A DNA stretch of 64,000 nucleotides from Sphingobacterium athyrii (GTDB taxonomy: Bacteria; Bacteroidota; Bacteroidia; Sphingobacteriales; Sphingobacteriaceae). The notes below the pieces were generated by a model. The model saw only the letters and a program-made list of their open reading frames with translations. It did not search any database and was not told where the DNA came from. Of the stretch, positions 53,401 through 63,000 are shown piece by piece. The position numbers and the translations under genes are program-made. The stretch spans positions 248,001-312,000 of the forward strand of contig NZ_QCXX01000006.1 of NCBI RefSeq assembly GCF_003071065.1, written 5' to 3'. Each line of letters begins with the position of its first letter. The first letter of the stretch is position 1.

Positions 53401-53662
53401 CAATACCTATAGAAACAGTTTTTTTAATGGTGCTGCGGTCAATGTCATGAAAGGAGATCATATCAGGGTGACAGATCTGAGGCTGGCCTATGATCTAAAA
53501 GGGATTAAATCAAAGAGTATTCAATCTCTAAGCGTTTTCCTGTATATGACCAATCTTGGTTTTATATGGAGGGCAAATGATGCCGGTATAGATCCAACGA
53601 CTCCACAGAACGAGATCGGTCTGCCAAAGACAGTGTCCGTGGGAGTTAATGTAAAACTGTAA
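50477..53662 (+). CDS. SusC/RagA-type TonB-dependent receptor
   Basis: The 1061-residue outer-membrane receptor has a signal peptide (SILKYILCLCYCSAMLSALGQ), a short carboxypeptidase-like N-domain (about 25-95), and a plug with LEEVQINTGYQKLSKERQTGS, LDIRGISS and NITILKDAAASSIWGAKAGNGVIVITTKRG. The large barrel ends in VSVGVNVKL. There is no STN domain, so no direct sigma signalling is expected. It is co-transcribed with the TlpA-like and SusD genes. The substrate is unknown. Confidence 0.92.
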   Translation: MKSILKYILCLCYCSAMLSALGQQRISLTVRDSLTGKLLDDYNISVNGKGVKVNNGIIEINGPDTPAEVVCTHVGYGQKKLSYRLPVGRLVFAMLPAEYQLEEVQINTGYQKLSKERQTGSFEVLTKEEIQRSVSSNILNRLEDMTTSISFDRRNYNINNPNSSDGNLDIRGISSTSGSNSPLIIVDNFPYEGNIDNINPNDIENITILKDAAASSIWGAKAGNGVIVITTKRGKKASRESLNFSSNLSIGSKPDLFKLKQISSSEFIDMEILLFDKGYYNNQISNKKHPALSPVIELLQLQKEGKINDLELRERIDPYINMDSRRDYMDYFYRNSFDQRYAIDLSGGSDVASHYVSFGVDNQKPSLRGNATTRYTFNFSNELHFGKKAMVQSRISYVHHQSTDFNDGYGAGLPLYPYAQLVGENGVPLAVNYGYSRRFLDEIADAGLLDWKYRPYEELQINNQYQKSKQLLFDLGLIYRITHWLGLEARGQYGTSAAKQEKLNGMDSYFARNLINLYTTVKDGLYSYGVPKGGILNRSESDGQTKSFRIQLNQDKNFAEKHQLTSLLGFEIRSLTNREDATRLYGYEPEKMLFAPVDQIALLPTYSNIGGTASLGTDGFFRDRTADRYVSVYGNVSYSYDNRMDVYFSARKDASNLFGATTNGKWSPLWSTGIAWNIHRENFFKADWLKMLKVRGSFGYSGNVNKNTSAYSTIEYASYLTPYTSLPFAMIVNPPNPSLRWEKVKTTNIGLDFATKDNRISGAIDFYWKNAYDLLGSSPLDPTTGVSEMTINSANTEGKGLDLNLRSRNMMGDFSWSTALLLSFNKVIISKYMQTVKPTMSYIQKINPIEGQLAYAVFSYKWAGLNPENGNPMGYIGNEKSEDWKNIIQKTESNELVLHGSARPLWFGSIRNDWSYKNIQLSANIGFRFRYYFRKPTVNYAQIGTWNPVHADFSASWKEQGDELHTDIPSFAYPNNTYRNSFFNGAAVNVMKGDHIRVTDLRLAYDLKGIKSKSIQSLSVFLYMTNLGFIWRANDAGIDPTTPQNEIGLPKTVSVGVNVKL

Positions 53663-53771
53663 TCGGTATGGAATTACAGTCCAATTTTAAGACTGGATAA
53701 CAACCCCCAGATGACTATAATTTTAAATATAAAAAACTCCGTTCCATCGATGGGACAAAACATATTTAGAG

Positions 53772-55106
53772 ATGAAAACATATTTATTATTTTTAGTGGC
53801 TTTAATTGCCTGTTCCGGATGCAATAAATTTCTGGAAGAAAAGCCACGTCAGAAACTGGCAACAATTTCGACCAAAGATGATCTTTGGGCACTTCTCAAC
53901 AATGAAAATATTTTTAATGCTATGTCGCTGGTAGGAGAGGATCTCAGTGATAACTATTATCTCACGGACAATACCTGGAATTCGATTGCCAATATTTCCA
54001 TCAGGAATAAATACGGCTGGGAGGTTTCGGCGAATGACGATGTTGCCTGGTCCATGCTGTATCACCGGGTGTATTACGCCAATGTGGTACTCGAAAGCGT
54101 CGGGGTAATAAGGGATAAATTGAGTGATGCCGATTATAGGGAAATCGGGGCAATCGCCAAATTCTACCGGAGCCTGTCTTTTTTTGAATTGATGAACCTG
54201 TTTTCGTTGCCCTATAATGGACAGTCAAATGGGGATAAACCGGGAATTCCACTCAGAACATCATCTGATATCAATGTAAAGTTTAAAAGGTCTACCATAT
54301 CGGAATGCTATGAACAGATCATAGGAGATCTCGAAGATTGTATGGAAGACTTACCATTGCTGGCCCAGATAAAGACCAGGCCCAGTAGGCTTGCTGTGTG
54401 GGCGCTTCTGGCTAGGGTTTATCTTTCGATAGGTAATTATGACAGGGCATTTGAATATAGCAGATTGGTCATAGAGAAAAAACCTGAACTGTTGAACTAC
54501 GCAATAATTGATGAAAAAAAAGAAAATCCATTTGGCAGGTACAATGCAGAGGTGATCCATTCTACTTCAAATTACAGCCAGTTGCTCACCCGGCAGAACT
54601 GTTATGTGGACACAGTTCTCTATGCTGGCTATAGTGATGGCGACTGCAGGAAGAAATTGTTTTTTGTAAAAGAGGGAGAAAAGAAAGTAAAATTCAGGGG
54701 TAGTTTTGCGGAGGATAACGACATTCAGTTTACGGGGAGTACAATCGGTGAGATGTACCTGACTTTTGCGGAGGCTTCATTGAAGATATTGGATAAAAAG
54801 GGGGATGTGATCGAGAAATTGAATTATTTTCTAAAATCGAGATATGAAACAGGCAAATGTCCCGATATCCCGAGTGGGGACGAAGAGTTGATAGATTTTA
54901 TCCTAAGTGAAAGAAGAAAGGAACTTGTCTTTCGCAATAGGCGGTACGAAGATGTAAGACGATTGAACCTAGAAGGGTATAATATTACTTTTACACGTAA
55001 ATTGGCCGGTAGAGAATACCTATTGAAACCTAACGCATTAGCATATGCACTTTTGATCCCTTTGGAAGCTATCAATTACTCAGGTATAATTCAAAATTCA
55101 AGATAG
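53772..55106 (+). CDS. SusD/RagB-family lipoprotein
   Basis: The 444-residue protein has a lipoprotein signal (YLLFLVALIACSGCNKFLEEKP, Cys at about 17). The SusD/RagB pattern follows: DLWALLNNENIFN, AIAKFYRSLSFFELMNLFSLPYNG, SRLAVWALLARVYLSIGNYDRAFEYS, ERRKELVFRNRRYEDVRRLN. It is shorter than most SusD proteins (about 500 or more) but complete. It pairs with the SusC gene 109 bp upstream. Confidence 0.9.
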   Translation: MKTYLLFLVALIACSGCNKFLEEKPRQKLATISTKDDLWALLNNENIFNAMSLVGEDLSDNYYLTDNTWNSIANISIRNKYGWEVSANDDVAWSMLYHRVYYANVVLESVGVIRDKLSDADYREIGAIAKFYRSLSFFELMNLFSLPYNGQSNGDKPGIPLRTSSDINVKFKRSTISECYEQIIGDLEDCMEDLPLLAQIKTRPSRLAVWALLARVYLSIGNYDRAFEYSRLVIEKKPELLNYAIIDEKKENPFGRYNAEVIHSTSNYSQLLTRQNCYVDTVLYAGYSDGDCRKKLFFVKEGEKKVKFRGSFAEDNDIQFTGSTIGEMYLTFAEASLKILDKKGDVIEKLNYFLKSRYETGKCPDIPSGDEELIDFILSERRKELVFRNRRYEDVRRLNLEGYNITFTRKLAGREYLLKPNALAYALLIPLEAINYSGIIQNSR

Positions 55107-55180
55107 CAATATTGTTGCCTTGATAATGGTCATGTAAAATCGCCGAGTCGATTCTTTATTGCTCAATGCCTGAAAATGTT

Positions 55181-55211
55181 GAAAGCAGGGATGAAAAATA
55201 CCCCTGCTTTC
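55181..55211. terminator. Hairpin between convergent genes
   Basis: GAAAGCAGGG pairs with CCCTGCTTTC around an 11-nt A-rich loop, between the susD end and the minus-strand DUF6520-like gene end. Confidence 0.7.
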
Positions 55212-55219
55212 ATATTTAA

Positions 55220-55579
55220 TTAATTCTGCAACTTAATGTTTGTATTCGACGGTGTTCCTCCTGTTGCTATAGCGGACATCACCTGATTGACAAAACTATT
55301 GCTCAATACTGGTTGATCACTTCCGTCATTTGGAGCTTTCAACGAACAGAGCTCTGACCCAGCATTACAGCTGGGCGTACCAGAATGGCGCGTATAGTTC
55401 GCCGGATTTTCAATGTCTTCTCTGTCTTGAGATGGTCCATTGTAATCGAACCATTCTTCAACCAATACTTTTTCTCTTGAAGTATTGTCTGTTTCCATCG
55501 CTTCTACAATATAGAAAGCTCCGAATAATAGTGCTAAGGCTGTAAATCCAGCTATAATTTTTGATTTTAACGTTCTCAT
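55220..55579 (-). CDS. Small exported protein, DUF6520-like
   Basis: The 119-residue protein has a signal or anchor segment (SKIIAGFTALALLFGAFYIVEAM). A mature part follows with EEWFDYNGPSQDREDIENPANYTRHSG, two cysteines in PSCNAGSELCSLKA, and a Gly/Asn/Thr-rich end. This resembles the DUF6520 family of short Bacteroidota proteins of unknown role. It is convergent to the TlpA-SusC-SusD operon. Confidence 0.6.
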   Translation of the reverse strand: MRTLKSKIIAGFTALALLFGAFYIVEAMETDNTSREKVLVEEWFDYNGPSQDREDIENPANYTRHSGTPSCNAGSELCSLKAPNDGSDQPVLSNSFVNQVMSAIATGGTPSNTNIKLQN

Positions 55580-56229
55580 GACGTATGTTTTAATTTAAAA
55601 TTCTGTTGGTAATCTTTTTGCATTTCGGTTTTGCCTCACAGCCATGCGATCGAGGGATCCTATTTTATGGTCAGCCAACTTCCTTGAAGCTGTGAAGCCA
55701 ACATACTCGGGAACAGGGCAAACTTACGGGGGTACCACATCTTGTTCACAACTCTCTTTAGGGCCAAGGATTGACAGATAGGGGCATAGTCGAGTTCTCT
55801 GAAATAAAGAACGGGACTGTACCTGTACCAAACGACAAACCGCCCAGACAGCCTGATCCATAGGGACGGTAACACTGACCATAGCCATTGGTCAAATAGT
55901 TTGATTGTTTCTTTCGCTGTTCGTAGACTTTTCATCCTGGTTCATTTTACCTATCCATAACCTGTTTCTCAGCGGCACACCTTGGCGCGGCCTGCCCTCT
56001 GTTTTGTTTTGCACTTTATCGCTGTACCCGCGTCCCTATTTTATTTACTCCAGCTATCTCCTCCCAACCCTTCGCAGACGTACCGAAGATAGCTGGAAAC
56101 CCCGCCGGGAAAGACGAGGATCGCATGGCACTGGTACGCCCGCCATCTCTTTTGCTTTTACTTCTTTAAGCGTATTTCAAAGGTAAGGCCGTCTTGGCAC
56201 ATTCATTTACGCATTTTTGATCTTGTGAT
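55580..56229. other. Noncoding, GC-richer region
   Basis: The 650-bp stretch is visibly richer in G and C than its surroundings. Open frames on both strands (91 and 93 residues) show no family features. A 10-bp inverted repeat CCAGCTATCT/AGATAGCTGG spans 56050-56096. It may be the leader or promoter region of the DUF6520-like gene or a remnant of transferred DNA. Confidence 0.5.
56050..56096. repeat. Inverted repeat CCAGCTATCT/AGATAGCTGG
   Basis: Ten-base perfect arms (56050-56059, 56087-56096) are separated by 27 bp with TTCG/CGAA near the centre. Confidence 0.7.
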
Positions 56230-57237
56230 TTACTGATTTTTGTCATTGCCTGGATTCTGGTGGAGTTTGATATACTCGGAGGGATATACACCTATCCGCT
56301 TCTCAAAGTAGTCGGAGAAACCACTTGCGTATCTAAATCCGCAAAAATTGGCAACTTCGCCAATAGTATAAGTTGAAAGCAATCTGTCTTTTGCCAGTGG
56401 AAGGAGTATTTCGTCCCTGTATTGTAAAAGAGTTTGTTTGTAGTAGCGTTTGTGGCAACGCGCAAGGTGGGCATCTGAAACGCCTAACAAAAAGGCAATC
56501 TGGCTAATATTGACCTCCTGAAACCCCTGGTTTACGATATCATATATTATTTTCCTCGCTTTTTTAGCGAGTACTTCACCCTCGCTCAATTTCTCATAAA
56601 ACCCAAACTGTTTTGTTTCTGCGATATCGAATAATAGGTAAATCTGCTCGATTACCTTTGCCTCGTTTTGTTTGCTATAATTGAAGAAGATTGTTTCAAT
56701 CCGGTTTAGCTGATAGTTCGTAAGGTCTCTGATAGGCCATAAGGCGGTCTGGTAAAGACTGGCTTTGTCCCTTTTCCTTGCATTTTTTAATTCGGATAGA
56801 AAATGCCCGTGATGGTAAATGATATCCCGTACGAGACCGATATCAATCAATAGCCCGTAGACCAGGTAATAACCGGGTTTTAAATGTATGCCAAATTTAC
56901 TGCGTGGGATGTAGGTGAACGTACTATGTTCATGGGGGAGTACGATTTCGTTTTTGGTACCATGTTTTTGAATGATAATATCGTCCGTCGCTTTCTTGGT
57001 GTAAATGAGATGAAAGTCCGGTTTGTTTGTTTTCAATTGAATAATACAATCCTTAGTCACATGAGCCTGCGCCCGATACAATATCACCTGGCGGTAATCT
57101 ATAAATTCCTCTACAAGCTGTATCGAAGTATCCTCATATAGATTACGTTTTGCATCAGGTAATTGGGGCAGAAATGGGTGTTTTTCGTCCTCGAAAAGCT
57201 TTACTTTTGGTAATATAAATTTGAAGGTCTTCTTCAT
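56230..57237 (-). CDS. AraC-family transcriptional regulator
   Basis: The 335-residue regulator has an N-terminal ligand or dimer domain of about 220 residues without a recognised family. The AraC DNA-binding domain at about 225-325 has two helix-turn-helices: VNISQIAFLLGVSDAHLARCHKRYY and YTIGEVANFCGFRYASGFSDYFEKRIGVYPSEY. It may control the DUF6520-like gene or the nearby TlpA-SusCD operon. No operator can be named. Confidence 0.88.
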   Translation of the reverse strand: MKKTFKFILPKVKLFEDEKHPFLPQLPDAKRNLYEDTSIQLVEEFIDYRQVILYRAQAHVTKDCIIQLKTNKPDFHLIYTKKATDDIIIQKHGTKNEIVLPHEHSTFTYIPRSKFGIHLKPGYYLVYGLLIDIGLVRDIIYHHGHFLSELKNARKRDKASLYQTALWPIRDLTNYQLNRIETIFFNYSKQNEAKVIEQIYLLFDIAETKQFGFYEKLSEGEVLAKKARKIIYDIVNQGFQEVNISQIAFLLGVSDAHLARCHKRYYKQTLLQYRDEILLPLAKDRLLSTYTIGEVANFCGFRYASGFSDYFEKRIGVYPSEYIKLHQNPGNDKNQ

Positions 57238-57644
57238 ACTTATGTTGCTTTATTGTACAGATTTTACGGTATGGAAAAGTATTTATAATTTATTTACTAA
57301 ATACTACCGCCTAGCACAAGTTTATTTAATATGTTTTTACTATTTTATAGCTCAATTTGACTGTTATTTATTGACTATGCCTAAATCCCAGCTACTGGTT
57401 AACCGAATTCAAACGTAAAATTTGTTATTGTTTTATATGGTAGAATTAATTCCTAAATCCACTGCATTACTTCTCAATTGATCGACATTACTTCCTGTAA
57501 CTGTTGAATTAATTCCAAATATATCGAGTATATAAGATCAGAGGTTGTCCAAATCTGGATAACGAGTTGTTCATCTTTTCATATTACCCCATCAATATTA
57601 AAAATGCATAATACTGGATTTTTAGGAAAATGCTTGCGTCGTGT

Positions 57645-57678
57645 GAGAAATTCGGACACTTTTGGAGAAATTCGGACA
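57645..57678. repeat. Direct repeat GAGAAATTCGGACA x2 (20-bp period)
   Basis: Two exact 14-bp copies begin at 57645 and 57665, directly followed by the palindrome TCGAGCATGCTCGA. The layout recalls transposase-binding repeats at an IS21-type end, but no transposase is near. Confidence 0.55.
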
Positions 57679-57888
57679 AAAATCGAGCATGCTCGAACTG
57701 GACAGTGGCTGTATGACTCTATATGCTTTTTCATTTTCCTGATTTTTGGAATGTTATCAAATTCAAAGTTAGGGAAGGGGGATACCAAAAAATTGGGCTT
57801 TTAAGTACTATTTTTTGGTGTTTGCTTCGCTAATTATTCAGTATTTCTTCGCCTCTTGTCCGTACCATCTTCGGAATGCCCATGTAGA

Positions 57889-57955
57889 TTCTCTACTCAT
57901 TCTCCACTTATTGCCTACATAATCAGTAGGGAAAGAGTAGGGGATGAGTAGAGAA
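57889..57955. repeat. Inverted repeat TTCTCTACTCAT/ATGAGTAGAGAA
   Basis: Perfect 12-bp arms at 57889-57900 and 57944-57955 enclose CCTAC/GTAGG and are enclosed by TTCGCC/GGCGAA (57848-57853/57969-57974), giving a nested fold. Confidence 0.7.
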
Positions 57956-58115
57956 AAGTAAGGTGATAGGCGAATATGGGGCGAAGCAGTCCTGAACGAG
58001 TCCCGAATGAGGAATGAGCAATTTTTAGATAATGCCAATCGCACTAACTTCCTATGTTCTTTGCTGTTTTTTATGAGCGTATTCGCTTCCCGCCCCACTT
58101 TTGGGTTACTATCTA

Positions 58116-58151
58116 CCTACTGTTGGCCTACTTCTGTAGGCCAACAGTAGG
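58116..58151. repeat. 16-bp-stem perfect palindrome
   Basis: CCTACTGTTGGCCTAC pairs with GTAGGCCAACAGTAGG around TTCT. Without a T-run and far from any gene end, it is not an ordinary terminator. Confidence 0.8.
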
Positions 58152-58462
58152 AGAAATGTAGGAAAATGGTAGGTGAAACGTAGAATTAGATTAGTAAATT
58201 CCTAAAGGAGAATAGATGGTTGGTTGTATCCCAAATACAGCACAATTTTCTTTATTTGTTTTTAAAACCTGTTTTCCTGTGCAAATTTATTACTAACAAG
58301 ATGTTACAATTCGAAGGTTTCATTTCATTCTTTTTTTGTAACATTTTTGTTTTACTTTATTGATTAATTTTCTTTCTATCCAGAATACACGCTTAGCATT
58401 AAATTAAAACAATGTTAATGATTTAATAATTAACTGAATGATGGTTTGTGCGCGCTTGTTGT

Positions 58463-58470
58463 TAGTTTTG
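58463..58470 (+). promoter_or_regulatory. Promoter -7 box TAGTTTTG
   Basis: A TAnnTTTG match lies about 190 bp before the IPT/NHL gene. A second match, TAGCTTTG, is at 58548-58555. Neither has a TTG at the ideal distance, so the true start is open. Confidence 0.4.
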
Positions 58471-58661
58471 CAGCGTTCTAATCGAAGGTCTTATTACCTA
58501 TGTTAGCTTATGTTATATATTTCTAATGCTTTCATATTTTGATAAAATAGCTTTGTAATGTTTCAATTTTAGTGTTGTAAATATTTGTTTTGTTTGTTTT
58601 TCTAAATTATATTCGATCTAACTTTTAGAACCAATTGTAGATTTACTTAACCGAAGTTATT

Positions 58662-59984
58662 ATGAAATGTAGTCAATTAACATTTTCTTTGTTAATGTTG
58701 CTGTTTTCTTCTTCTTGTAAGGAAGATGTCGCGACAAAACAGAGTGAGCATGATCCCAATACACCGATTGTGCTTTCCTCTTTCTACCCTGCAGAAGGCG
58801 GGGCAAAAGATAAAATCTTATTAGACGGTAAAAATTTTGGATCTGATCCGAGCAAGATCAAAGTGTATTTTAACAATGCACGTGCCGCCGTAGTCTCCTC
58901 AAGCGGAGAACGTATTTATGCCATTGTACCACGTTTGCCGGGGGACGATCCTAAAATTTCGGTTGTAATCGGTAAGGATTCATTGGTGTATGATAAGTCA
59001 TTTACTTACCATATTCAAGCACAAGTCAGCACTGTTACTGGTACGGGGGATAAAAACTTTTTGGCGGGTACCCTTGATCAAGCACATGTCTACGGTAAAT
59101 ATTTGGATATGGATGCGCAAGGCAACCTATTTATGACCTGGCGTGATGGTGGATCATTTGGTATAGCGCGTGTCAATGAAAAGGAAAATATTGTTACTCC
59201 TTTATATTCAGCGGCGTCTTCACCTAACCCCTATGCCAATGGAGTGACAGTGGATCGGGAAACAGGTATTATGACAGTTTCGCACGAGTCGGTTGCCGAA
59301 GTGTTTTTTTCCTTTGACCCAAGGGAAGCATGGACACTTCGCCAGCGGAATGCACAGTTCTCAGCTGCGGATTATGCGAAGATCGTTCAGGCCGATCGCT
59401 ATGCCAACTTTGTGACCTTCTGTCCGTATGATGGTCACCTATACACTCGTTTTCGCGATGGTAATATCGCTAAAATAAATCCAATAACTTATGCTGCTAC
59501 TATCGTACATAAAGGACCTTACGGTTCGCAATATGGACAGGCTATTAATCCCGCAAAACCTTGGGAACTGTATATTACGTTGCACTCAAATGCTAGCCCG
59601 AACACATTTGCACAAGGGATTTCGGTATTAGACCTACGTCCTGAGCACATAGGCGAAGGCTTCAAGCGTATTAATGCGCCTGGTGGATCAGGGTTTCGTG
59701 ACGGCCCCGTCAAAGATGCTGTTTTCAATTATCCAAAAGATATCAAATTTGATAAGACCGGAAATATGTTTATTGCCGATTACGGTAATCACTGTATCCG
59801 CATGTTATCGGCTGACGGTATTGTATCGACAGTTGCGGGACAACCGACCAAAGCAGGGTATAAGGATGGCGGACCTGTAGAATCCCAGTTCAACCAGCCT
59901 TGGGGAGTTGCGGTAAATGATCAGGGAGATATCTATATCGCCGATTGGAACAATGCGCGCATACGTAAATTAGTTATCGAATAA
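58662..59984 (+). CDS. IPT/TIG and NHL-repeat surface lipoprotein
   Basis: The 440-residue protein has a lipoprotein signal (SLLMLLFSSSCKEDV, Cys at about 20), an IPT/TIG immunoglobulin-like domain at about 35-118 (IVLSSFYPAEGGAKDKILLDGKNFG, VYFNNARAAVVSSSGERIYAIVP) and an NHL-type beta-propeller towards the C-terminus (FNYPKDIKFDKTGNMFIADYGNHCIRML, FNQPWGVAVNDQGDIYIADWNNARIRKL). Such proteins accompany SusCD pairs as surface glycan-binding proteins. It starts the operon with the SusC at 60004. Confidence 0.88.
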   Translation: MKCSQLTFSLLMLLFSSSCKEDVATKQSEHDPNTPIVLSSFYPAEGGAKDKILLDGKNFGSDPSKIKVYFNNARAAVVSSSGERIYAIVPRLPGDDPKISVVIGKDSLVYDKSFTYHIQAQVSTVTGTGDKNFLAGTLDQAHVYGKYLDMDAQGNLFMTWRDGGSFGIARVNEKENIVTPLYSAASSPNPYANGVTVDRETGIMTVSHESVAEVFFSFDPREAWTLRQRNAQFSAADYAKIVQADRYANFVTFCPYDGHLYTRFRDGNIAKINPITYAATIVHKGPYGSQYGQAINPAKPWELYITLHSNASPNTFAQGISVLDLRPEHIGEGFKRINAPGGSGFRDGPVKDAVFNYPKDIKFDKTGNMFIADYGNHCIRMLSADGIVSTVAGQPTKAGYKDGGPVESQFNQPWGVAVNDQGDIYIADWNNARIRKLVIE

Positions 59985-60003
59985 TTAACCTACTTATTAT
60001 ATT

Positions 60004-63000
60004 ATGAAGATTTTTTATTTTTTGTGCATCCTGGCGCTGTGCCTCTGTTTATCATCCGCATTTGCACAACAAACAGAAGAGCAGTTAACGATTGCCGGAA
60101 CCGTCATTGATAGCAAGGGACAACCTATATCTAAAGTGTCAATCTACATCAAGGATAAACCGACAGGAGCAACTTCTACAGATGAAAAGGGAAAGTTTAC
60201 GATTAAAGCTGTGTATGGAGACTGGTTGGTCTTTACGAGTGTGGGATACGATGTCGCTGAGCATCTGGTGGTAGAATCTACCAGTAACCTTGAATTAAAG
60301 ATGCTGGACAAGAGTACCAATATCGACGAGGTTGTGGTCGTCGGTCTAGGAGCCAAACAACGGAAAATTAGTTCTGTAGGTGCCATCACAACAGTAGATG
60401 TGAAACAGCTACAGAGTCCGGCACCTTCCATTGCGAACATGCTAGGCGGACGTGCCGCCGGTATAATATCAATGCAGACTTCAGGTGAGCCTGGTGCGAA
60501 TATCGCAGATTTTTGGGTGCGTGGTATTGGTACATTTGGCGCGAATGCGAAAGCCTTAGTGCTTATTGATGGACTTGAAGGTGATTTAAATACTATAGAT
60601 CCTGCGGATGTGGAAAGTTTTTCTATTTTGAAAGACGCTTCGGCTACTGCTGTATATGGTGTACGGGGAGCCAACGGAGTTGTATTGGTCACCACAAAAC
60701 GTGGTACTGTAGACCGTATACAAATTACGGGACGAGCAAATTCTACATTATCAAGAATGAACCGTCTGCCAAAATATTTACGTGCTTATGATTATGCCTT
60801 GCTAGCTAATGAAGCGTCTGTCGTACGTGGTAGTGAACCGCTATTTAATAATACCGAATTGGGTATTATACAACAGGGCTTAGACCCGGACATGTATCCA
60901 GATGTCAGCTGGCAGGATGAGATTCTAAACCGAAGCTTTTGGCGTCAAAGCTATTATGCCTCCGGGCGTGGAGGTTCTGAAGTAGCACGGTATTTCCTGA
61001 GTTTGGGCGGCAACAGTGAAACAGCGGCCTACAAAGTAGATAAGAATAGTATTTATAGTTCTAATGTTGGCTACAATACCTACAATTATCGTGTTAACCT
61101 TGATATTAACCTAACCAAAACAACAAAGGTCTTTTTAGGTTCAGACGGTTTTCTGTCCGTTAAAAAAGAACCAGGTTATGGTAATACGGATGATATCTGG
61201 AAAACTCAATCGACACTTACACCTATTTCTATCCCGCTCCAGTACTCTAATGGATTCCTGCCTGGAGTTGGATCAGGTCAGCGTTCATCACCTTATGTGA
61301 TGATCAACCGCACCGGTAACTATAATAATCAAAACTATAAAGGAAAGGTAACGCTGGCATTGGAGCAGGATCTAGGCGGTATACTGGAAGGGTTGAAAAT
61401 CCGTGGTCAAGGGGCTTATGATATCCATAGCTATTTTTCCGAACGTAGGTGGATGCAGCCTGCTTTGTATGAAGCAACGGGCCGTAATTTGGATGGATCG
61501 TTGATTATGGTTCAAAAGGTACAGGAGAGGCCCGCGTCCTATTCAAAGTTCGTAAGCCAATATCGAAAGTATCATTTTGAGTCTACACTTAATTATGATA
61601 AAAAATTCGGAGAGGATCATCGTACTTCAGCTTTAGTTTATTATTACCTGAGCGATGCCAAAGATACCGATGATGCAACCAATAATCTGACGGCGATACC
61701 TGTTCGTTATCAAGGAGTTTCCAGTAGATTTACCTATGGTTATAAGGATACTTACCTATTGGATGCTAACTTTGGTTATACAGGTTCAGAAAACTTTCAG
61801 CCGGGTCGCCAATATGGGTTCTTTCCATCGATCGCGGTGGGATGGGTACCTACAAGTTACCAATTTATGAAGAATGTAGCTCCTTGGCTAGACTACTTCA
61901 AAATCAGGGCATCTTATGGTACTGTAGGTAACGATAGAATTGTAGATGACGTACGTTTCCCATACCTCACTAAGGCGGATATAGAACGGAATAAAGTCTG
62001 GGGAATTGATGGGATAGAAACGATTACAGAAACCCGTATCGGTGCGGACAATCTAGCGTGGGAAAGAGCCATTAAATCCAATCTGGGTATTGAAGGGAAG
62101 CTCTTTAATAATAAAATTGATTTTGTTATAGACTTTTTCCAAGATCAACGGAACGGTATTTTTCAACCGCGGGTGCAAGTACCGGATTATGTGGGCGTAA
62201 TTTCTAATCCGTATGCTAACGTGGGGCGCATGAAGAGTTCCGGCGCCGATGGTAATATTAGCTACACCACCAAGCTCAATAGTGATATGACCCTTACTTT
62301 GAGAGGTAACTTTACTTATTCCAAAAATGTTGTGCAAAATTGGGAGCAAGCCTATCTGGAATATTCCTATCTAGAATTCAATGGTTATCCTCATAATTCC
62401 ATTCGTGGTTATCAATCATTAGGTTTATTTAAAGACGAAGACGATATCAAATACAGCCCTACACAAAGCTTTGGAACGGTATTACCTGGTGATATCAAAT
62501 ATAAAGATGTGAATGGTGATGGTATCATTAATACCCTTGATAAAGTTCCATTGACCCATAGTAACTATCCATTGATCATGTATGGATTCGGTGGAGAGTT
62601 CCGTTACAAAAACCTATCTCTCGGGGTGCTATTCAAGGGTACAGGGAAGACTTCCTTCTTCTATGTAGGGCAGCCGATGAAATATAAAGATGTTACTGAG
62701 GATACAGGTATGGGATATATGCCATTTTTTGGCGGTACAGATGGTAATATAATTACCCTAGCTAACGATCCTGCCAATCGTTGGATCCCGAGAGATTATG
62801 CGCTACAGCATGGTATTGATCTATCTTTAGCTGAAAATCCGAATGCTAAATTCCCTCGTTTGCAATATGGTAATAACAGTAACAATAGTCAGTTATCCTC
62901 ATTTTGGATGGATGATGCCCGTTATTTGCGATTGCAAGAACTTACCTTGAGTTATAATGTAAGTCCAAATTTCTTAAAGCGATTAGGTGTAAAATCCATG

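Larger units (their letters stand above)
57238..58661. other. Long noncoding region with palindromes and repeat remnants
   Basis: About 1.4 kb holds no credible gene (the longest frame is 86 residues with no family features). It contains duplicated GAGAAATTCGGACA (57645-57678), TCGAGCATGCTCGA, nested inverted repeats at 57848-57974, a perfect 16-bp-stem palindrome at 58116-58151, and candidate promoter boxes upstream of the next gene. Confidence 0.7.

Noticed and set aside
55660..55935. 91-residue minus-strand ORF
   Set aside because: No domain, signal or start context; Trp and Arg content typical of chance translation of GC-richer DNA.
55905..56186. 93-residue plus-strand ORF
   Set aside because: No family features; low-complexity Ser/Arg end and overlap with the inverted repeat.
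57604..57804. 66-residue plus-strand ORF
   Set aside because: It spans the duplicated GAGAAATTCGGACA and the palindrome; no protein-like conservation visible.
57838..58098. 86-residue minus-strand ORF
   Set aside because: It is coded by the palindromic block, so the frame is probably accidental.
57645..58151. Possible CRISPR array
   Set aside because: Repeats are two-copy or inverted, with no regular spacers and no cas genes.
58411..58470. Possible further GTTAA-repeat operator before the IPT/NHL gene
   Set aside because: GTTAA-like words are present but not in a consistent 11-bp phase, and the region is simply AT-rich.
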